54,624 bases of DNA from NCBI GenBank assembly GCA_029565395.1, contig JAKQOG010000036.1, positions 1 to 54,624 of the forward strand, read 5' to 3'. The translations under genes and the position numbers were made by a program. The notes below the pieces were generated by a model. It made no database searches. It was not told the DNA's origin and worked only from the letters and a program-made list of their open reading frames with translations. Below, one piece after another: positions 34,261 to 43,776 of this stretch; positions within the stretch are counted from its first letter, which is position 1, and the number at the start of each line of letters is the position of its first letter. This DNA is from Candidatus Hydrogenedentota bacterium. GTDB taxonomy: Bacteria; Hydrogenedentota; Hydrogenedentia; Hydrogenedentales; CAILVY01.

Positions 34261-37200
34261 TTATGCGGGGCCGACGCAGAAACCATCTTCCGTAGGAGGC
34301 ACGGCGCCGGGGCAGGCATGGTAGCCGTCCGAATTAAAGAACTGAATCAATCGCAGCAATTCAGACAGGTTCACATGCCAATCCGCCGGGTTGTAATCAC
34401 TTTGATGATAGGTGCAACTCACCCAGTCTCCCGGACCAGGATTGTATCCATCTTCGCCCGCCGCATCGCAATGGTATCCGTCTGAATTGAAGAATTGGAT
34501 TACGCGCAGCAATTCGGACAGATTAATGAGTCCATCGTGATCTTGATCAGCCACGTGCCATTCATCCTCCGCCCCGCCTTCGCCTTCACCTCCACCTTCC
34601 CCTTCGCCTCCGCCTTCACCTTCCCCTTCGCCCCCGCCTTCGCCTTCCTCTCCGCCTTCACCTTCCCCTTCGCCACCACCTTCACCTTCCTCTCCGCCTT
34701 CTCCTTCGCCTTCCCCTTCCCCTTCGCCCCCACCTTCACCCTCAACTTCCTCAGAAATCCCAATGCCCCACAGAATGACAGTATTCGGGCTGTTGTTTGC
34801 ATTAGAAACGATTGTAAACACACCTTGCCGCACTCCGAGCTCGGTGGGCACAAAAGAAATATGCCTCCCACAGGATGAGCCCGGTTCCAACATACCAACC
34901 ACACAATAGCCTTTTTCATCGGTAAAATCGCCGGAAAGGGAAATATCTTCAATTTCGACCGTGCCCGGCCCTGGGTTAAAAAATCCAATTTCCTCGGATT
35001 GTGAGCTACCGCCTATCGGGACTTTGCCAAAGTAGTGCGGGGTGGTAATCTCCTGACACAATCTGTACTGCATGACTTCCAGTGCAAACTCATCGATACT
35101 CCAGGTATCGGCGTCAATGCCGTAATATCGGAAGGCCAAGTAGATGTCTTGTCCTATATAGGAGGACAAATCGAGCGACATCCCTTCCCAGACTGTTTCT
35201 TCGCCAGGACCTGTTTCAGCAAGTTCGATAAAGTCACCGTCAGCAGGATTCCAACTTCCTTGAGAAATCCACACCGCGGTGTTCTGATATGTCATGACAA
35301 CGCCGGAGTTCCGGTATTGCCAAAATCGTAGCGTGGCGGCCAACTCAGTATCAGGGATATGAATTTTAGGGGAAACCAGCCAGGAAACCGCATTATCGCT
35401 CGTACCGGCCGTTACATGATGAGCACAATCCCAGTTATTGACAGACCCCTGCGACCACCCAGGATCATCCACAGGGCCAGTCCGAGTGGCCTGCCAACCC
35501 CGTGGGGGCATTACCCCTTCGCTAAAACCGTTTTGAAGGAGCACGCGCCGCTGAATCCAAACGTCCGCGCCTGTTACGGCATTATTTACCGTAATAGCAT
35601 CCAGTTGGTTATCGCCATCAATGTCTCCCACGGCAATACTGCTGGTGGAATTGCTTCCCATTCTTTGTCCGCTGTCAGAAAAACCGCCACTGCCATCATT
35701 CCACCACAGTGTATTTGCGCCGTCCGAGTCGCCTACTAGAAGATCCAAGTCTCCATCACGATCAATATCCCCAAGCGCCACATCACGGCTCGATGAATAC
35801 CCAAGCGCCTGACCACTATCCAGGAACACGCCCTCCGTGCCGCCTTGTATCCCGCCTTGATTCAACCATACCGTGTCCGGTTCCCCATCATCATTCCCGA
35901 TAACCGCATCGAGATCACCGTCGCCATCCAGGTCGCCCAGCGCCACACTATCGCCTTCCCCGGGATCCAGGCTCTGACCGCTGTCGGTAAAACCGCCATC
36001 TCCATCATTGAGCCAAACACGATCCGGATCCCCGCTGTTATTCGCGACAAAGGCATCGAGATCGCCATCGCCATCCAGATCACCCAGCGCTACCGCGCGG
36101 CCATCGTCGCTGCCCAGCGCCGCGCCAGCAAGAAACGTCCCTTCCGTCCCACCTTGGCTGCTCCCCTGGTTAATCCAAACCTGATCGGGCGTTACTTGAT
36201 CGCATGCGACATAGGCATCGAGGTCGCCATCGCCATCCAGATCGCCCAGGGCCACCTCCGCGCCATAATTCACAGCCAGGCTTTGGCCGCTATTGGTGAA
36301 CGTTCCGTCCCAACTATTCATCCAAACTTCACAGGGGCCGCCATAGTTTACAATGAACGCGTCGATAAAGCGATCTCCATTCAAATCGCCCAGGGCTACC
36401 GCTCCAGTATCCACACAGGCCAGGGCTTGTCCGGAGTCGGTAAAAGTGGCAGACGCCATTCCGTTATTGGTATAGACCTTGGCGGGCAGGCCGGCACTGT
36501 AGAGGACAAACGCATCCAAGTCACTATCAAAGTCCAGGTCCGCCAAAGCCACATCGGATGCATTGGCGCCAGTAAATCCCGCGGGCAGCAAGACAAAGCG
36601 CCAGACAGGCTCAAAGGCGGGCACGGTTTTTCCCGCGCTAAATTCGGAGGTGTTGGGACCACTCGTCGCCGTCGCATGCAGGGTAAGACCGCTGAACGGA
36701 CGGAGGTCCGCGCTGCTATGCCATTGACCGCTGCCATCGGCTGTCACGGTGTCCACATACAACCTGCCCTCATCTTCATCGTCTGCGAAGAGTTCGACCG
36801 CCGCATCAGCCGGCGCTGTGCCCTCGGGCGGGGTCGCAGTCGTGATCGAAGGAGGTGTCACCACAGGTAATATCCAATAAATTCCTTTAAACGAACTCCC
36901 GTGATTATGAATGCTATTCCGGCGGATTGTGATGGATGATGCATCGTCGTCTATGCACACGCCATGGCTGCTATTATAGGCGATGTGATTGCCGGCAGTT
37001 GCGGTTGATCCCCCAATCGTGACACCGCTGGTTTCGCCATATAATGCCACGCCATGCGAAGCATTTGGCAGCGGAAACGCGCCGGTGGCACAGACACCGA
37101 TGTTGTTTCCCTGAATCACGGCGCCGGTCACGTTAGAGAGAAAAATGCCTTTCGCGTTGTTCCCGGAGATGGTGTTTCCCTCGCCCGCCACCGTTCCGCC

Positions 37201-38283
37201 AATGGTTATATTGTCTCCGGAAAGGGCGCGGATTCCATCTTCTCCATTCGGCAGTGCCGTGCGCCCGGCGGCATCCACGCCGATAAAATTGCCCTGGATG
37301 ACAATATCGAACACCGCATCCACGGGATCCCCTGTGCCAAGAATGCTAATCCCTTTAACCGCATTCCCAGAAATCACGTTACGGCTGCCCGGCGCGGCGC
37401 CGCCAATCGTCACTGTGTCCGTCCCCACATAGATGCCACTTTGTCCGTTGGGAATTGCGAATGTTCCAAAATAATCCACCCCGATGAAGTTGCCCAGAAT
37501 CGTGATGTTGCCGTCCCCGCCACATGCAATTCCATGCGCTGCATTTCCGGAAATTACATTGGCGGCAGTTGAATCCACTCCGCCCACGGTGACTTCGCTG
37601 GAGTAAAGGGTTATGCCGGATCCGCCATTGGGCAGAGCCGAGGTTCCACTATTGTCAACACCGATTAAATTGCCTTGTATTATTGTGCCTTCGCTGTCAC
37701 TTAAGATGCGTATTCCCTCATCCGTATTTCCGGAGATGAGATTGCCGTCCCCCGTGTCCGTGCCACCGATGGTAGTATTTATACCGCGCGCAACGATGCC
37801 AAAACCATTTCCAGCAGCGGCACTGCCGTCGTTTCCAATATAACAGCTTTTTACAGTGTTGTTATCTCCTTGGATTTCAATGCCGGCAGCCTGGCAATTC
37901 ACAATGATGAAAGCAAACACGGTATGTCCGGAAGACGAAATGGTTAGGCCCGTTGCATTCGATACAGCATCGCCATCGATCGTGCTCGCGCCTCCATTCA
38001 AAAACACCGTGGCGCTCGATGTAATGGCGGGAAGCTCAGTTGCCAAATTTATCGTATGCGGCCCCCCGGTGCAGATTATCTCAAAACTGCCAGAACTTTC
38101 GGCATTCACGCTTTCGATAGCATCCCGCAACGAGCCCGGACCCGAATCATTTCCGTTGGAAAACGTGTATTCTCCCGCCGCAACTGCGTCTGTGCCGCTT
38201 ACAAGAAGAGCCAACATCAACATGCCCGCACTCAGACAAACACGGGAAAAACGCAATGACTTTTGAGAAAACGGTTTAAACAT
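34261..38283 (-). CDS. Giant secreted protein: parallel beta-helix, FG-GAP repeats, lectin-like domain and twin C-terminal motif
   Basis: 1340 residues. The ATG at 38283 has AGGAGG seven bases upstream, and the signal peptide ends near DAVAA. Residues about 40-450 are a right-handed beta-helix of repeats such as GNVISGNAAHGI and ILGNFIGVD, ending each turn with PNGGSGI-type loops (as in pectate-lyase-like and NosD proteins). About 530-920 are FG-GAP/VCBS repeats (ALGDLDGDGDLDAFV), integrin-like Ca-binding propellers. Then come a beta-sandwich (GVMPPRGWQATRTGP), an abnormal-spindle-like (ASH) domain (YFGKVPIGGSSQSEEIGFFN) and a Glu/Gly spacer. The C-terminal pair starts DQDHDGLINLSELLRVIQFF and repeats after about 55 residues. 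No catalytic residues are recognised; an adhesive or matrix-binding role is likely. The upstream protease gene shares the tail. Confidence 0.88.
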   Translation of the reverse strand: MFKPFSQKSLRFSRVCLSAGMLMLALLVSGTDAVAAGEYTFSNGNDSGPGSLRDAIESVNAESSGSFEIICTGGPHTINLATELPAITSSATVFLNGGASTIDGDAVSNATGLTISSSGHTVFAFIIVNCQAAGIEIQGDNNTVKSCYIGNDGSAAAGNGFGIVARGINTTIGGTDTGDGNLISGNTDEGIRILSDSEGTIIQGNLIGVDNSGTSALPNGGSGITLYSSEVTVGGVDSTAANVISGNAAHGIACGGDGNITILGNFIGVDYFGTFAIPNGQSGIYVGTDTVTIGGAAPGSRNVISGNAVKGISILGTGDPVDAVFDIVIQGNFIGVDAAGRTALPNGEDGIRALSGDNITIGGTVAGEGNTISGNNAKGIFLSNVTGAVIQGNNIGVCATGAFPLPNASHGVALYGETSGVTIGGSTATAGNHIAYNSSHGVCIDDDASSITIRRNSIHNHGSSFKGIYWILPVVTPPSITTATPPEGTAPADAAVELFADDEDEGRLYVDTVTADGSGQWHSSADLRPFSGLTLHATATSGPNTSEFSAGKTVPAFEPVWRFVLLPAGFTGANASDVALADLDFDSDLDAFVLYSAGLPAKVYTNNGMASATFTDSGQALACVDTGAVALGDLNGDRFIDAFIVNYGGPCEVWMNSWDGTFTNSGQSLAVNYGAEVALGDLDGDGDLDAYVACDQVTPDQVWINQGSSQGGTEGTFLAGAALGSDDGRAVALGDLDGDGDLDAFVANNSGDPDRVWLNDGDGGFTDSGQSLDPGEGDSVALGDLDGDGDLDAVIGNDDGEPDTVWLNQGGIQGGTEGVFLDSGQALGYSSSRDVALGDIDRDGDLDLLVGDSDGANTLWWNDGSGGFSDSGQRMGSNSTSSIAVGDIDGDNQLDAITVNNAVTGADVWIQRRVLLQNGFSEGVMPPRGWQATRTGPVDDPGWSQGSVNNWDCAHHVTAGTSDNAVSWLVSPKIHIPDTELAATLRFWQYRNSGVVMTYQNTAVWISQGSWNPADGDFIELAETGPGEETVWEGMSLDLSSYIGQDIYLAFRYYGIDADTWSIDEFALEVMQYRLCQEITTPHYFGKVPIGGSSQSEEIGFFNPGPGTVEIEDISLSGDFTDEKGYCVVGMLEPGSSCGRHISFVPTELGVRQGVFTIVSNANNSPNTVILWGIGISEEVEGEGGGEGEGEGEGEGGEEGEGGGEGEGEGGEEGEGGGEGEGEGGGEGEGGGEGEGGAEDEWHVADQDHDGLINLSELLRVIQFFNSDGYHCDAAGEDGYNPGPGDWVSCTYHQSDYNPADWHVNLSELLRLIQFFNSDGYHACPGAVPPTEDGFCVGPA
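34570..34745 (-). repeat. Coding low-complexity Glu/Gly spacer
   Basis: About 58 codons made almost only of Glu and Gly (EGEGGGEGEG and variants), on the plus strand a run of CCTTC/GCC hexamers. It links the ASH domain to the C-terminal twin motif. It is likely unstable in length between strains. Confidence 0.8.
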
Positions 38284-38888
38284 GCTTCGACCTCCTAATG
38301 TTGTGTCACGGGCGCTAGAAAACACCGCGAGAAGATCGATTCGCACCACACAAGAATCGTTCCAACACCGCTACGGTACAGGCTCCCGATTCCCTCTGCT
38401 TCTTCGTTCTTAGACAGAATACTCCTCCAAAGACGGAACGTCAAGCACTATTTTAGGTGAATACCGCATAATCATTTCATATCTATGGATATTGTCCGAT
38501 GTGTGCAAAATAGATGATCCGTGGACTACGGCCTATCAACTTCACATACTTTTCAAAGAAGTTATTTTCACCACCGCCATAAGTCGTTTAATCCCAATGC
38601 AATTGCATATGGGTTCCTTCCCCTCTCATACGGGGTGAACACAAGGGGGATCGATATGTGATTCCAATCTGAAATTCCCGTTTGCCCGAGGATATGCTGC
38701 GTCAGGCATTTTGGCGCCATATTGAATCACCAGAATCCTTTTGAGGATCGGAAATATTAAGAAATTTCTTCTATGCTGCCTGCCCGCGTTTTCAAACCTG
38801 TACCACCTCAGTGCCGGCCCTAAATGCACGGCGGACACCCAACCTGCTGGTTGCGTGTCCGCCATCTACACGAAAATAATTTGTTTTG
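38284..38888. other. 605-base stretch without a supported gene
   Basis: It lies between the protease gene and the beta-helix gene, both read on the minus strand. It holds the leader of the beta-helix gene near 38284-38310 and one strong hairpin at 38830-38863. Short open frames here (for example 38626-38865, minus) have no start signal and overlap the hairpin, so I do not call them. Nothing else was recognised. Confidence 0.6.
38830..38863 (-). terminator. Strong hairpin after the protease gene, terminator-like but without a T-run
   Basis: GGCGGACAC pairs with GTGTCCGCC (nine bases), with an inner AACC-TGCT-GGTT stem. It lies 26 bases beyond the protease stop. The minus strand downstream reads GTGCATTTAGGG, so there is no clear T-run; it may protect the mRNA end rather than terminate. 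Confidence 0.5.
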
Positions 38889-41800
38889 CTAAACAAGACC
38901 CGGGCAGAAGCCGTCTTCGCTGCCTTCGCACGTGTGATAGCCGCCCGAATTGAAGAACTGAATCAACCGGAGCAGTTCGGACAAGTTGATTTCCCAGTCT
39001 TGGCCGGTATAGTCGCTGGCGTGCGGCGCACAACTGACGTCTCCAACTCCAGGGGCATATCCATCTTCAGTACCCGGAGCACAATGATATCCACCGGAGT
39101 TGAAAAATTGGATGAGCCGCAACAACTCGGAGAGACTGACAATGTTGTCTTGATCTTGATCCGCGCTATGCCAGAAATCAACCTGACCCTCGCCTTCCGC
39201 GGTTCCTTCACCTTCTGCCACGCCACCCTCGCCTTCCGCGGTTCCTTCACCCTCGACCACTTCACCTTCGCCTTCTTCTGCGCCTTCCACAATGCCTTCG
39301 CCTTCTTCAGCGCCTTCCTCAACGCCTTCACCCTCTTCCATACCTTCAATCGCGCCTTCTTCAACACCTTCGCCTTCCACGGGATCGCCTTCGCTCTCGC
39401 CTTCATCTATTCCTTCTAAAATCCCTTCATTAGGCATTCCTTCGGTTTCTCCTTCCAGAACACCTTCGCCTTCTAGAGCGCCTTCAATAACCCCTTCCTG
39501 CGCTGCGCCTTCCCCTTCGGTAAGTTCGCCTTCATCTTCGCCCTCAGTGCCGCAACCGCCGAAAAATTCCGCCACAACACGATAGCTCCAAAAACCGATT
39601 GTGCCCCCCGTCATCTCCATCCACGACTCCAGATTCTCTTCCACATAGGCGGCTGTGCCATCGTAGAGTTCGGCAGACATTTCGGCAAATCCCAAAAATT
39701 CGCTTATCCGCCACGACCAGATTTGGCCGCCGTTAAACGGATCGCAATTGATATATTCGCCCTCCGAACCACCCACTGCGATATGCGCCATCACAATGGT
39801 GGCCATCGTTGAAAAAGGATTGGCAACAATGGCGCGGGCCTGTGCAATGTCGGCGGCATCATTCAAAGGCAAAATGTACGTGCCCTGTTGCGGGGCCAAA
39901 GGATTCGCCACCACGAAGTAGGCGGTTTCTTGTGCCCCCTCGTTCTCCCCTTCCACCGTCCCTTCTCCCTCTTCGCCTTCCACCGGGGATCCTTCCAATT
40001 CGCCCTCTACGATCCCTTCCGATTCACCTTCGACTATCCCTTCCAGTTGACCCTCTTCCTGGCCTTCCCCTTCCACTGCACCTTCGATTTCTCCCTCTTC
40101 TCCTTCTGAAGGTGAACCTTCCAGCGTTCCTTCGGCGGCGCCTTCGCCTTCTTCTTCGCCTTCAGAGGAAAGATTTCCGCGGAAGAGAATATCGTCAATA
40201 TTCCAACCGGAATAGGTTTCGCTGCCATCGGTGTCACCCATTACCCAACGGACGTATACCGACGGTTGGTTATCCGCCACGCTGGAGATGTCGTAGACAC
40301 ATTCCGTCCATGCAGTCTCACTTAAACTGCTGCCGCTATGATTCCAGATGGCAGTCCATGTGGTTCCATTGTTACTGACACGAACAGAGGCTTGGTCATA
40401 GGAAGAAGATTCCACGCCGAGCCAGCGCATGAACCGGAGTTCCACACCAGTTACGCCGGTGAAGTCAAGGGGTAAAGTAGTGAGGTATTCCTCATCCATA
40501 TCATCCTCGTAGTCGCCGGCAAGGTTGTACCCATATACATTGTTCCCGGTATAACCCGATGTGGGATCCGCGTTATTACTGCCGTTCCCCTGGGGTTGGC
40601 CAAAAGCCCAGTTGCCGGTCATGGTCCAGCCTGGATTCGTGGTTAAGTCAAAGCTGTAGATTTCCGGCGGCGTAATCGTCAATGAGACATTGCGTGTCTG
40701 TGAAACCGCCGTGCCGCCGTTGGTGAAGGACACGGTTCCTGAGTACTCACCGACGGCCAGAGACGCGGCGTTGATGGTTACTGTAACTTGCTGCGTAGCG
40801 CTTGCACCCAAGGTTCCACTCGAAGGTTGCACGGTAACCCAGGCAGGATAGGAACTAGTCCAGTTCAAAGCATTGGCGCCGGTGTTTTCAAGGGTGTAGG
40901 AGGCAGAATCGGGGGTAAAGGGGCCGCCGACTGGGCCGGTGCTGTTCAATCCCGTGGTAGGGGTCACCGTAAGATCATCTACAGGATCGCCATAGAGGAT
41001 GTAATCCGCCCCAAATCCGATCTGATTTACCTCGTATTCAAAATAGCCGTAGCCATTGTCGCCCCAATCGTCTCCCCAGGAATTGCGCATGATCCATGCA
41101 CCATTCGTTCCCTGCGAATCATCCCAGCCGACCAGCACAATGCTATGGTCCGGCAATGCTTTCGTGGGGGTATGGTCATTGAACACGCCGCCTGTATATG
41201 CGATCACGGATTTGGTCATTACCAGGGAGGAAGTAATAGGGCCGTAATCCATGATAGCCTGTTTCATATCTTCCACCGGGGGAACCGACAGGGGATTGGC
41301 ATTCACATAATGCCAATCACGCAGCCAATAATGGTGCGAAACCGGGCAGGTACACGTTCCGTCACTCCCAGTATAAGGGACATCCACCTCGTAGACGGCT
41401 CCGTTCCCCCCGCAACTGTCTGTCTTTCCGCCGGTCTTGTGCCAATTGTGCGCGGTGATGCCGCCGTCGCACCCATACCAGAACAGACCGGTCACGCATC
41501 CCAGAATCCATTGCTCGGACAGATTTACATTAATACCGTCATGGATCTTTATGGCGCATTCAAGCGCGCCCACGGTTGAAAAGGCCCAGCAACTGCCGCA
41601 ACCGCCCTGATCCCGCACGGGCGGCATCCCGCCCGGGGTAAGTTCGCGCCAATCCAGGCGGCTGGGAAATGCTTTGCTCGATGCCTTAACCGGTCTGGCA
41701 GGGGGTGCCTCCCTCAGCATCTGTTCCTTATCCTCAGGAACAACATATCCCGCCAATTCGCTCACGGACCGTTTCGTGGCGCTGTTTTCGCCCACGGTAA

Positions 41801-41945
41801 ACGTCCACCCTTTGGCCTGTCCCTCTGCACGCAGGGCGGCAATATCCTCCGAGGATAATTGCGCCATTGCCGGACTGGAGACAACGATTCCGCACATGAC
41901 AAGTGCATACAGCATACCACTGAAAAAATATTTAGTCTGCTTCAT
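38889..41945 (-). CDS. Secreted papain-family (C1A) cysteine protease with BP74-like domain and twin C-terminal motif
   Basis: 1018 residues. Signal peptide 1-28 (ends SSPAMA), then a short propeptide (GQAKGWTFTVGENSATKRSV in part) and the C1A domain. The catalytic Cys119 is in GGCGSCWAFS, His267 in LPDHSIVLVGW and Asn288 in RNSWGDDWG; all three are present, so it should be active. The oxyanion Gln is in VRDQGG. Then follow a BACON-like Ig domain (WVTVQPSSGTLGASATQQVT), a beta-sandwich (about 440-590), a Glu/Gly-rich spacer, and a domain at about 672-800 resembling the eukaryotic calmodulin-binding protein BP74 (LNDAADIAQARAIV, WSWRISEFLGFAEMSAELYDG). After a second spacer comes the same C-terminal pair as in the next gene (LSELLRLIQFFNSGGYHC). 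The weak start (GGAGG 13 bases away) is the only in-frame one before the signal peptide. Confidence 0.93.
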   Translation of the reverse strand: MKQTKYFFSGMLYALVMCGIVVSSPAMAQLSSEDIAALRAEGQAKGWTFTVGENSATKRSVSELAGYVVPEDKEQMLREAPPARPVKASSKAFPSRLDWRELTPGGMPPVRDQGGCGSCWAFSTVGALECAIKIHDGINVNLSEQWILGCVTGLFWYGCDGGITAHNWHKTGGKTDSCGGNGAVYEVDVPYTGSDGTCTCPVSHHYWLRDWHYVNANPLSVPPVEDMKQAIMDYGPITSSLVMTKSVIAYTGGVFNDHTPTKALPDHSIVLVGWDDSQGTNGAWIMRNSWGDDWGDNGYGYFEYEVNQIGFGADYILYGDPVDDLTVTPTTGLNSTGPVGGPFTPDSASYTLENTGANALNWTSSYPAWVTVQPSSGTLGASATQQVTVTINAASLAVGEYSGTVSFTNGGTAVSQTRNVSLTITPPEIYSFDLTTNPGWTMTGNWAFGQPQGNGSNNADPTSGYTGNNVYGYNLAGDYEDDMDEEYLTTLPLDFTGVTGVELRFMRWLGVESSSYDQASVRVSNNGTTWTAIWNHSGSSLSETAWTECVYDISSVADNQPSVYVRWVMGDTDGSETYSGWNIDDILFRGNLSSEGEEEGEGAAEGTLEGSPSEGEEGEIEGAVEGEGQEEGQLEGIVEGESEGIVEGELEGSPVEGEEGEGTVEGENEGAQETAYFVVANPLAPQQGTYILPLNDAADIAQARAIVANPFSTMATIVMAHIAVGGSEGEYINCDPFNGGQIWSWRISEFLGFAEMSAELYDGTAAYVEENLESWMEMTGGTIGFWSYRVVAEFFGGCGTEGEDEGELTEGEGAAQEGVIEGALEGEGVLEGETEGMPNEGILEGIDEGESEGDPVEGEGVEEGAIEGMEEGEGVEEGAEEGEGIVEGAEEGEGEVVEGEGTAEGEGGVAEGEGTAEGEGQVDFWHSADQDQDNIVSLSELLRLIQFFNSGGYHCAPGTEDGYAPGVGDVSCAPHASDYTGQDWEINLSELLRLIQFFNSGGYHTCEGSEDGFCPGLV
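39183..39545 (-). repeat. Coding low-complexity Glu/Gly spacer of the protease (C-terminal)
   Basis: About 120 codons of loosely repeated EGEG, GEVVEGEG, EEGAEEGEG blocks between the BP74-like domain and the C-terminal twin motif. A similar, shorter spacer at 39930-40170 precedes the BP74-like domain. Confidence 0.8.
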
Positions 41946-41995
41946 GAGACAACACCAGCCTCCATATATATTTCACCGTTCTCATTATACCTGAA

Positions 41996-42016
41996 AACAA
42001 GATGAAATGTCTTGTT
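41996..42016. promoter_or_regulatory. Inverted repeat in the divergent region
   Basis: AACAAGA, seven-base loop, TCTTGTT. It lies between the leaders of the protease gene (minus) and the ceramidase-like gene (plus), where an operator would be expected. Function unknown. Confidence 0.3.
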
Positions 42017-42139
42017 ACCCAGAAAAGTGACATGGCGCCCTGCTTGCAAGTTCCTGTTCAATCCTGAAACTATATCCCCATACGGCGGTCCACCCGCCGT
42101 GCGGAACGCAACTGCACTTGAGAAGAAAAGAGGTATTAC

Positions 42140-43534
42140 ATGTCACACGAAGGTATGGGAAGACGTCAATTCTTGGGTATGACCTCTATGCTGATGGGTT
42201 TGGGGGCGTTAAGCGCTTGTCAACGGATGGTCCACGCCGAAACTAAAACTGATGCACCACAGCGGCTGGCCACCTTCGCCTGTGATGTTACACCGCCAAT
42301 GGGCACACCGGTGTATTCCGGATATAAACCCATGTCTTTCCGGGAAACCCCCCTCATGGCCAAGGGGGTTATTCTGGAAGACAACGGAAAGCGGTATGTA
42401 CTGTGCGCGGTGGATTATTGTGAACTGCGCAATTCCACGCATCTCATCTGGCGGACAAAAATCGCCGAAGCGGCAGGCACGGAGGTTTCTCGCGTTGCGG
42501 TCCAATGCGTCCACCAACACACCGCGCCCATGGCGGACGGCGATGCGGCGAGAATATTGATGAAAGAGGGAGATCCTTCATCGCAGCCGTCCGCGGAATC
42601 CTTTGAAGAACCCGCGTACCGCGTAGCGGATTCGGTGAAATTCGCCCTGGATTATTTGACACCCTTCGACAGGATCGGCACAAGCCAAGCCAAGGTGGAA
42701 CGGGTGGCCTCGAACCGGCGGGTGCCTATCGGCGACGGGAAAGCAGGGTTCCGGGCCAGTTCCTGCAAAGATCCCAAGCTCATTGAAATGCCGGAAGGCC
42801 TGATTGATCCCTTCCTGAAAACGATTACGTTTGCGCAAGGGGACAAACCACTGGTCCGCTTGCATTATTACGCAACACATCCACAAAGTTTTTACGGAGA
42901 TCCGCGCGTCAGCTACGATTTTGTGGGGATGGCGCGTGAAAGGCTGCAATTCGAGGAACATGTGCCACAGATCTATTTTAACGGCTGCGGCGGCAATGTC
43001 GCCTGTGGAAAATACAACGATGCATCGGTACAAGCGCGGGAAGGTTTATTTGAACGGTTGTATGCCGCCATGCAGGCATCCACAGCCGCTGCACAATACG
43101 CTCCCGCCTCGGAGATCATTTGGCGCAACGTACCCTTTGCCATGATCCCGCGTGAGGACGGCGAGTACTCAGATGACGTGGCTCGCGCAACGATGAAGGA
43201 CAGCACAAAGGCCCCGCACATACGGTTGGGAGGCGCCATGACGCTGGCCTGCAAAGCCCGGGCCAAGACTCCGGTTGATCTCACGTCGTGGGAAATGGGA
43301 GACGTAAAGGCGATCCACCTTCCGGGCGAGCCAGCGGTTGAATTCCAACTGTATGCGCAAGAACTGTGTCCGGATAAATTCGTCTGCACCGCGGGATACG
43401 GCGATGGAGCGCCCGGCTATGTCTGCCTTGAACGATTCTTCGAAGAGGGAGGCTACGAACCCACCGCTTCCACCGTGATCCCCCAATCCGAGAAACCTTT
43501 CCGCGACGCCATCCGGAATTTATTGGGGGCTTAA
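42140..43534 (+). CDS. Tat-exported ceramidase-like hydrolase, probable lipoprotein
   Basis: 464 residues. The N-terminus MSHEGMGRRQFLGM has a twin-arginine motif (Arg8-Arg9), and ALSAC gives a lipobox with Cys27, so it is exported folded and probably lipidated. The body matches the N-terminal domain of neutral/alkaline ceramidases: CDVTPPMGTPVYSGYKP at its start, and VHQHTAPM where ceramidases have a Zn-binding HTHS. HYYATHPQSFYGDPRVSYDF is the second His segment, and GNVACGKYND lies near the active site. Such domains occur widely in these phyla without evidence for ceramide as substrate; a hydrolase of sugar or amide bonds is possible. It is a distant paralog of the gene at 45098-46510, reading towards it. 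Confidence 0.8.
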   Translation: MSHEGMGRRQFLGMTSMLMGLGALSACQRMVHAETKTDAPQRLATFACDVTPPMGTPVYSGYKPMSFRETPLMAKGVILEDNGKRYVLCAVDYCELRNSTHLIWRTKIAEAAGTEVSRVAVQCVHQHTAPMADGDAARILMKEGDPSSQPSAESFEEPAYRVADSVKFALDYLTPFDRIGTSQAKVERVASNRRVPIGDGKAGFRASSCKDPKLIEMPEGLIDPFLKTITFAQGDKPLVRLHYYATHPQSFYGDPRVSYDFVGMARERLQFEEHVPQIYFNGCGGNVACGKYNDASVQAREGLFERLYAAMQASTAAAQYAPASEIIWRNVPFAMIPREDGEYSDDVARATMKDSTKAPHIRLGGAMTLACKARAKTPVDLTSWEMGDVKAIHLPGEPAVEFQLYAQELCPDKFVCTAGYGDGAPGYVCLERFFEEGGYEPTASTVIPQSEKPFRDAIRNLLGA

Positions 43535-43776
43535 AAAATCTGTTTTAATGCCTTTCTATCCGAAAACCATTGACGGGTTCGGCAATATCCTGAATCCTGT
43601 TCCGTGGATAAGGCTGGAATGCGCAGAGTGTTGCTCAATCGTTTTCCATAGGGTTTGTGGTATGTCGTAACGCCGGATAGTATCACCGTGTATGCAGTTG
43701 CACATCTTCATCGAGAGCCAAACTATTGGATAGACCGTTCCTCCGAATAGCAGTCCTGTTTCTCCTTTTTCTTCAG

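Noticed and set aside
35845..36870. Plus-strand open frame of 341 codons
   Set aside because: It is antisense to the FG-GAP repeats; its apparent repeats mirror the coding repeats.
38626..38865. Minus-strand open frame of 79 codons
   Set aside because: It includes the strong hairpin at 38830-38863, lacks a ribosome site and resembles nothing.
42140..43534. Call as a true ceramidase
   Set aside because: The domain family is clear but the metal motif differs and the C-terminal domain is missing, so only 'ceramidase-like' is supported.
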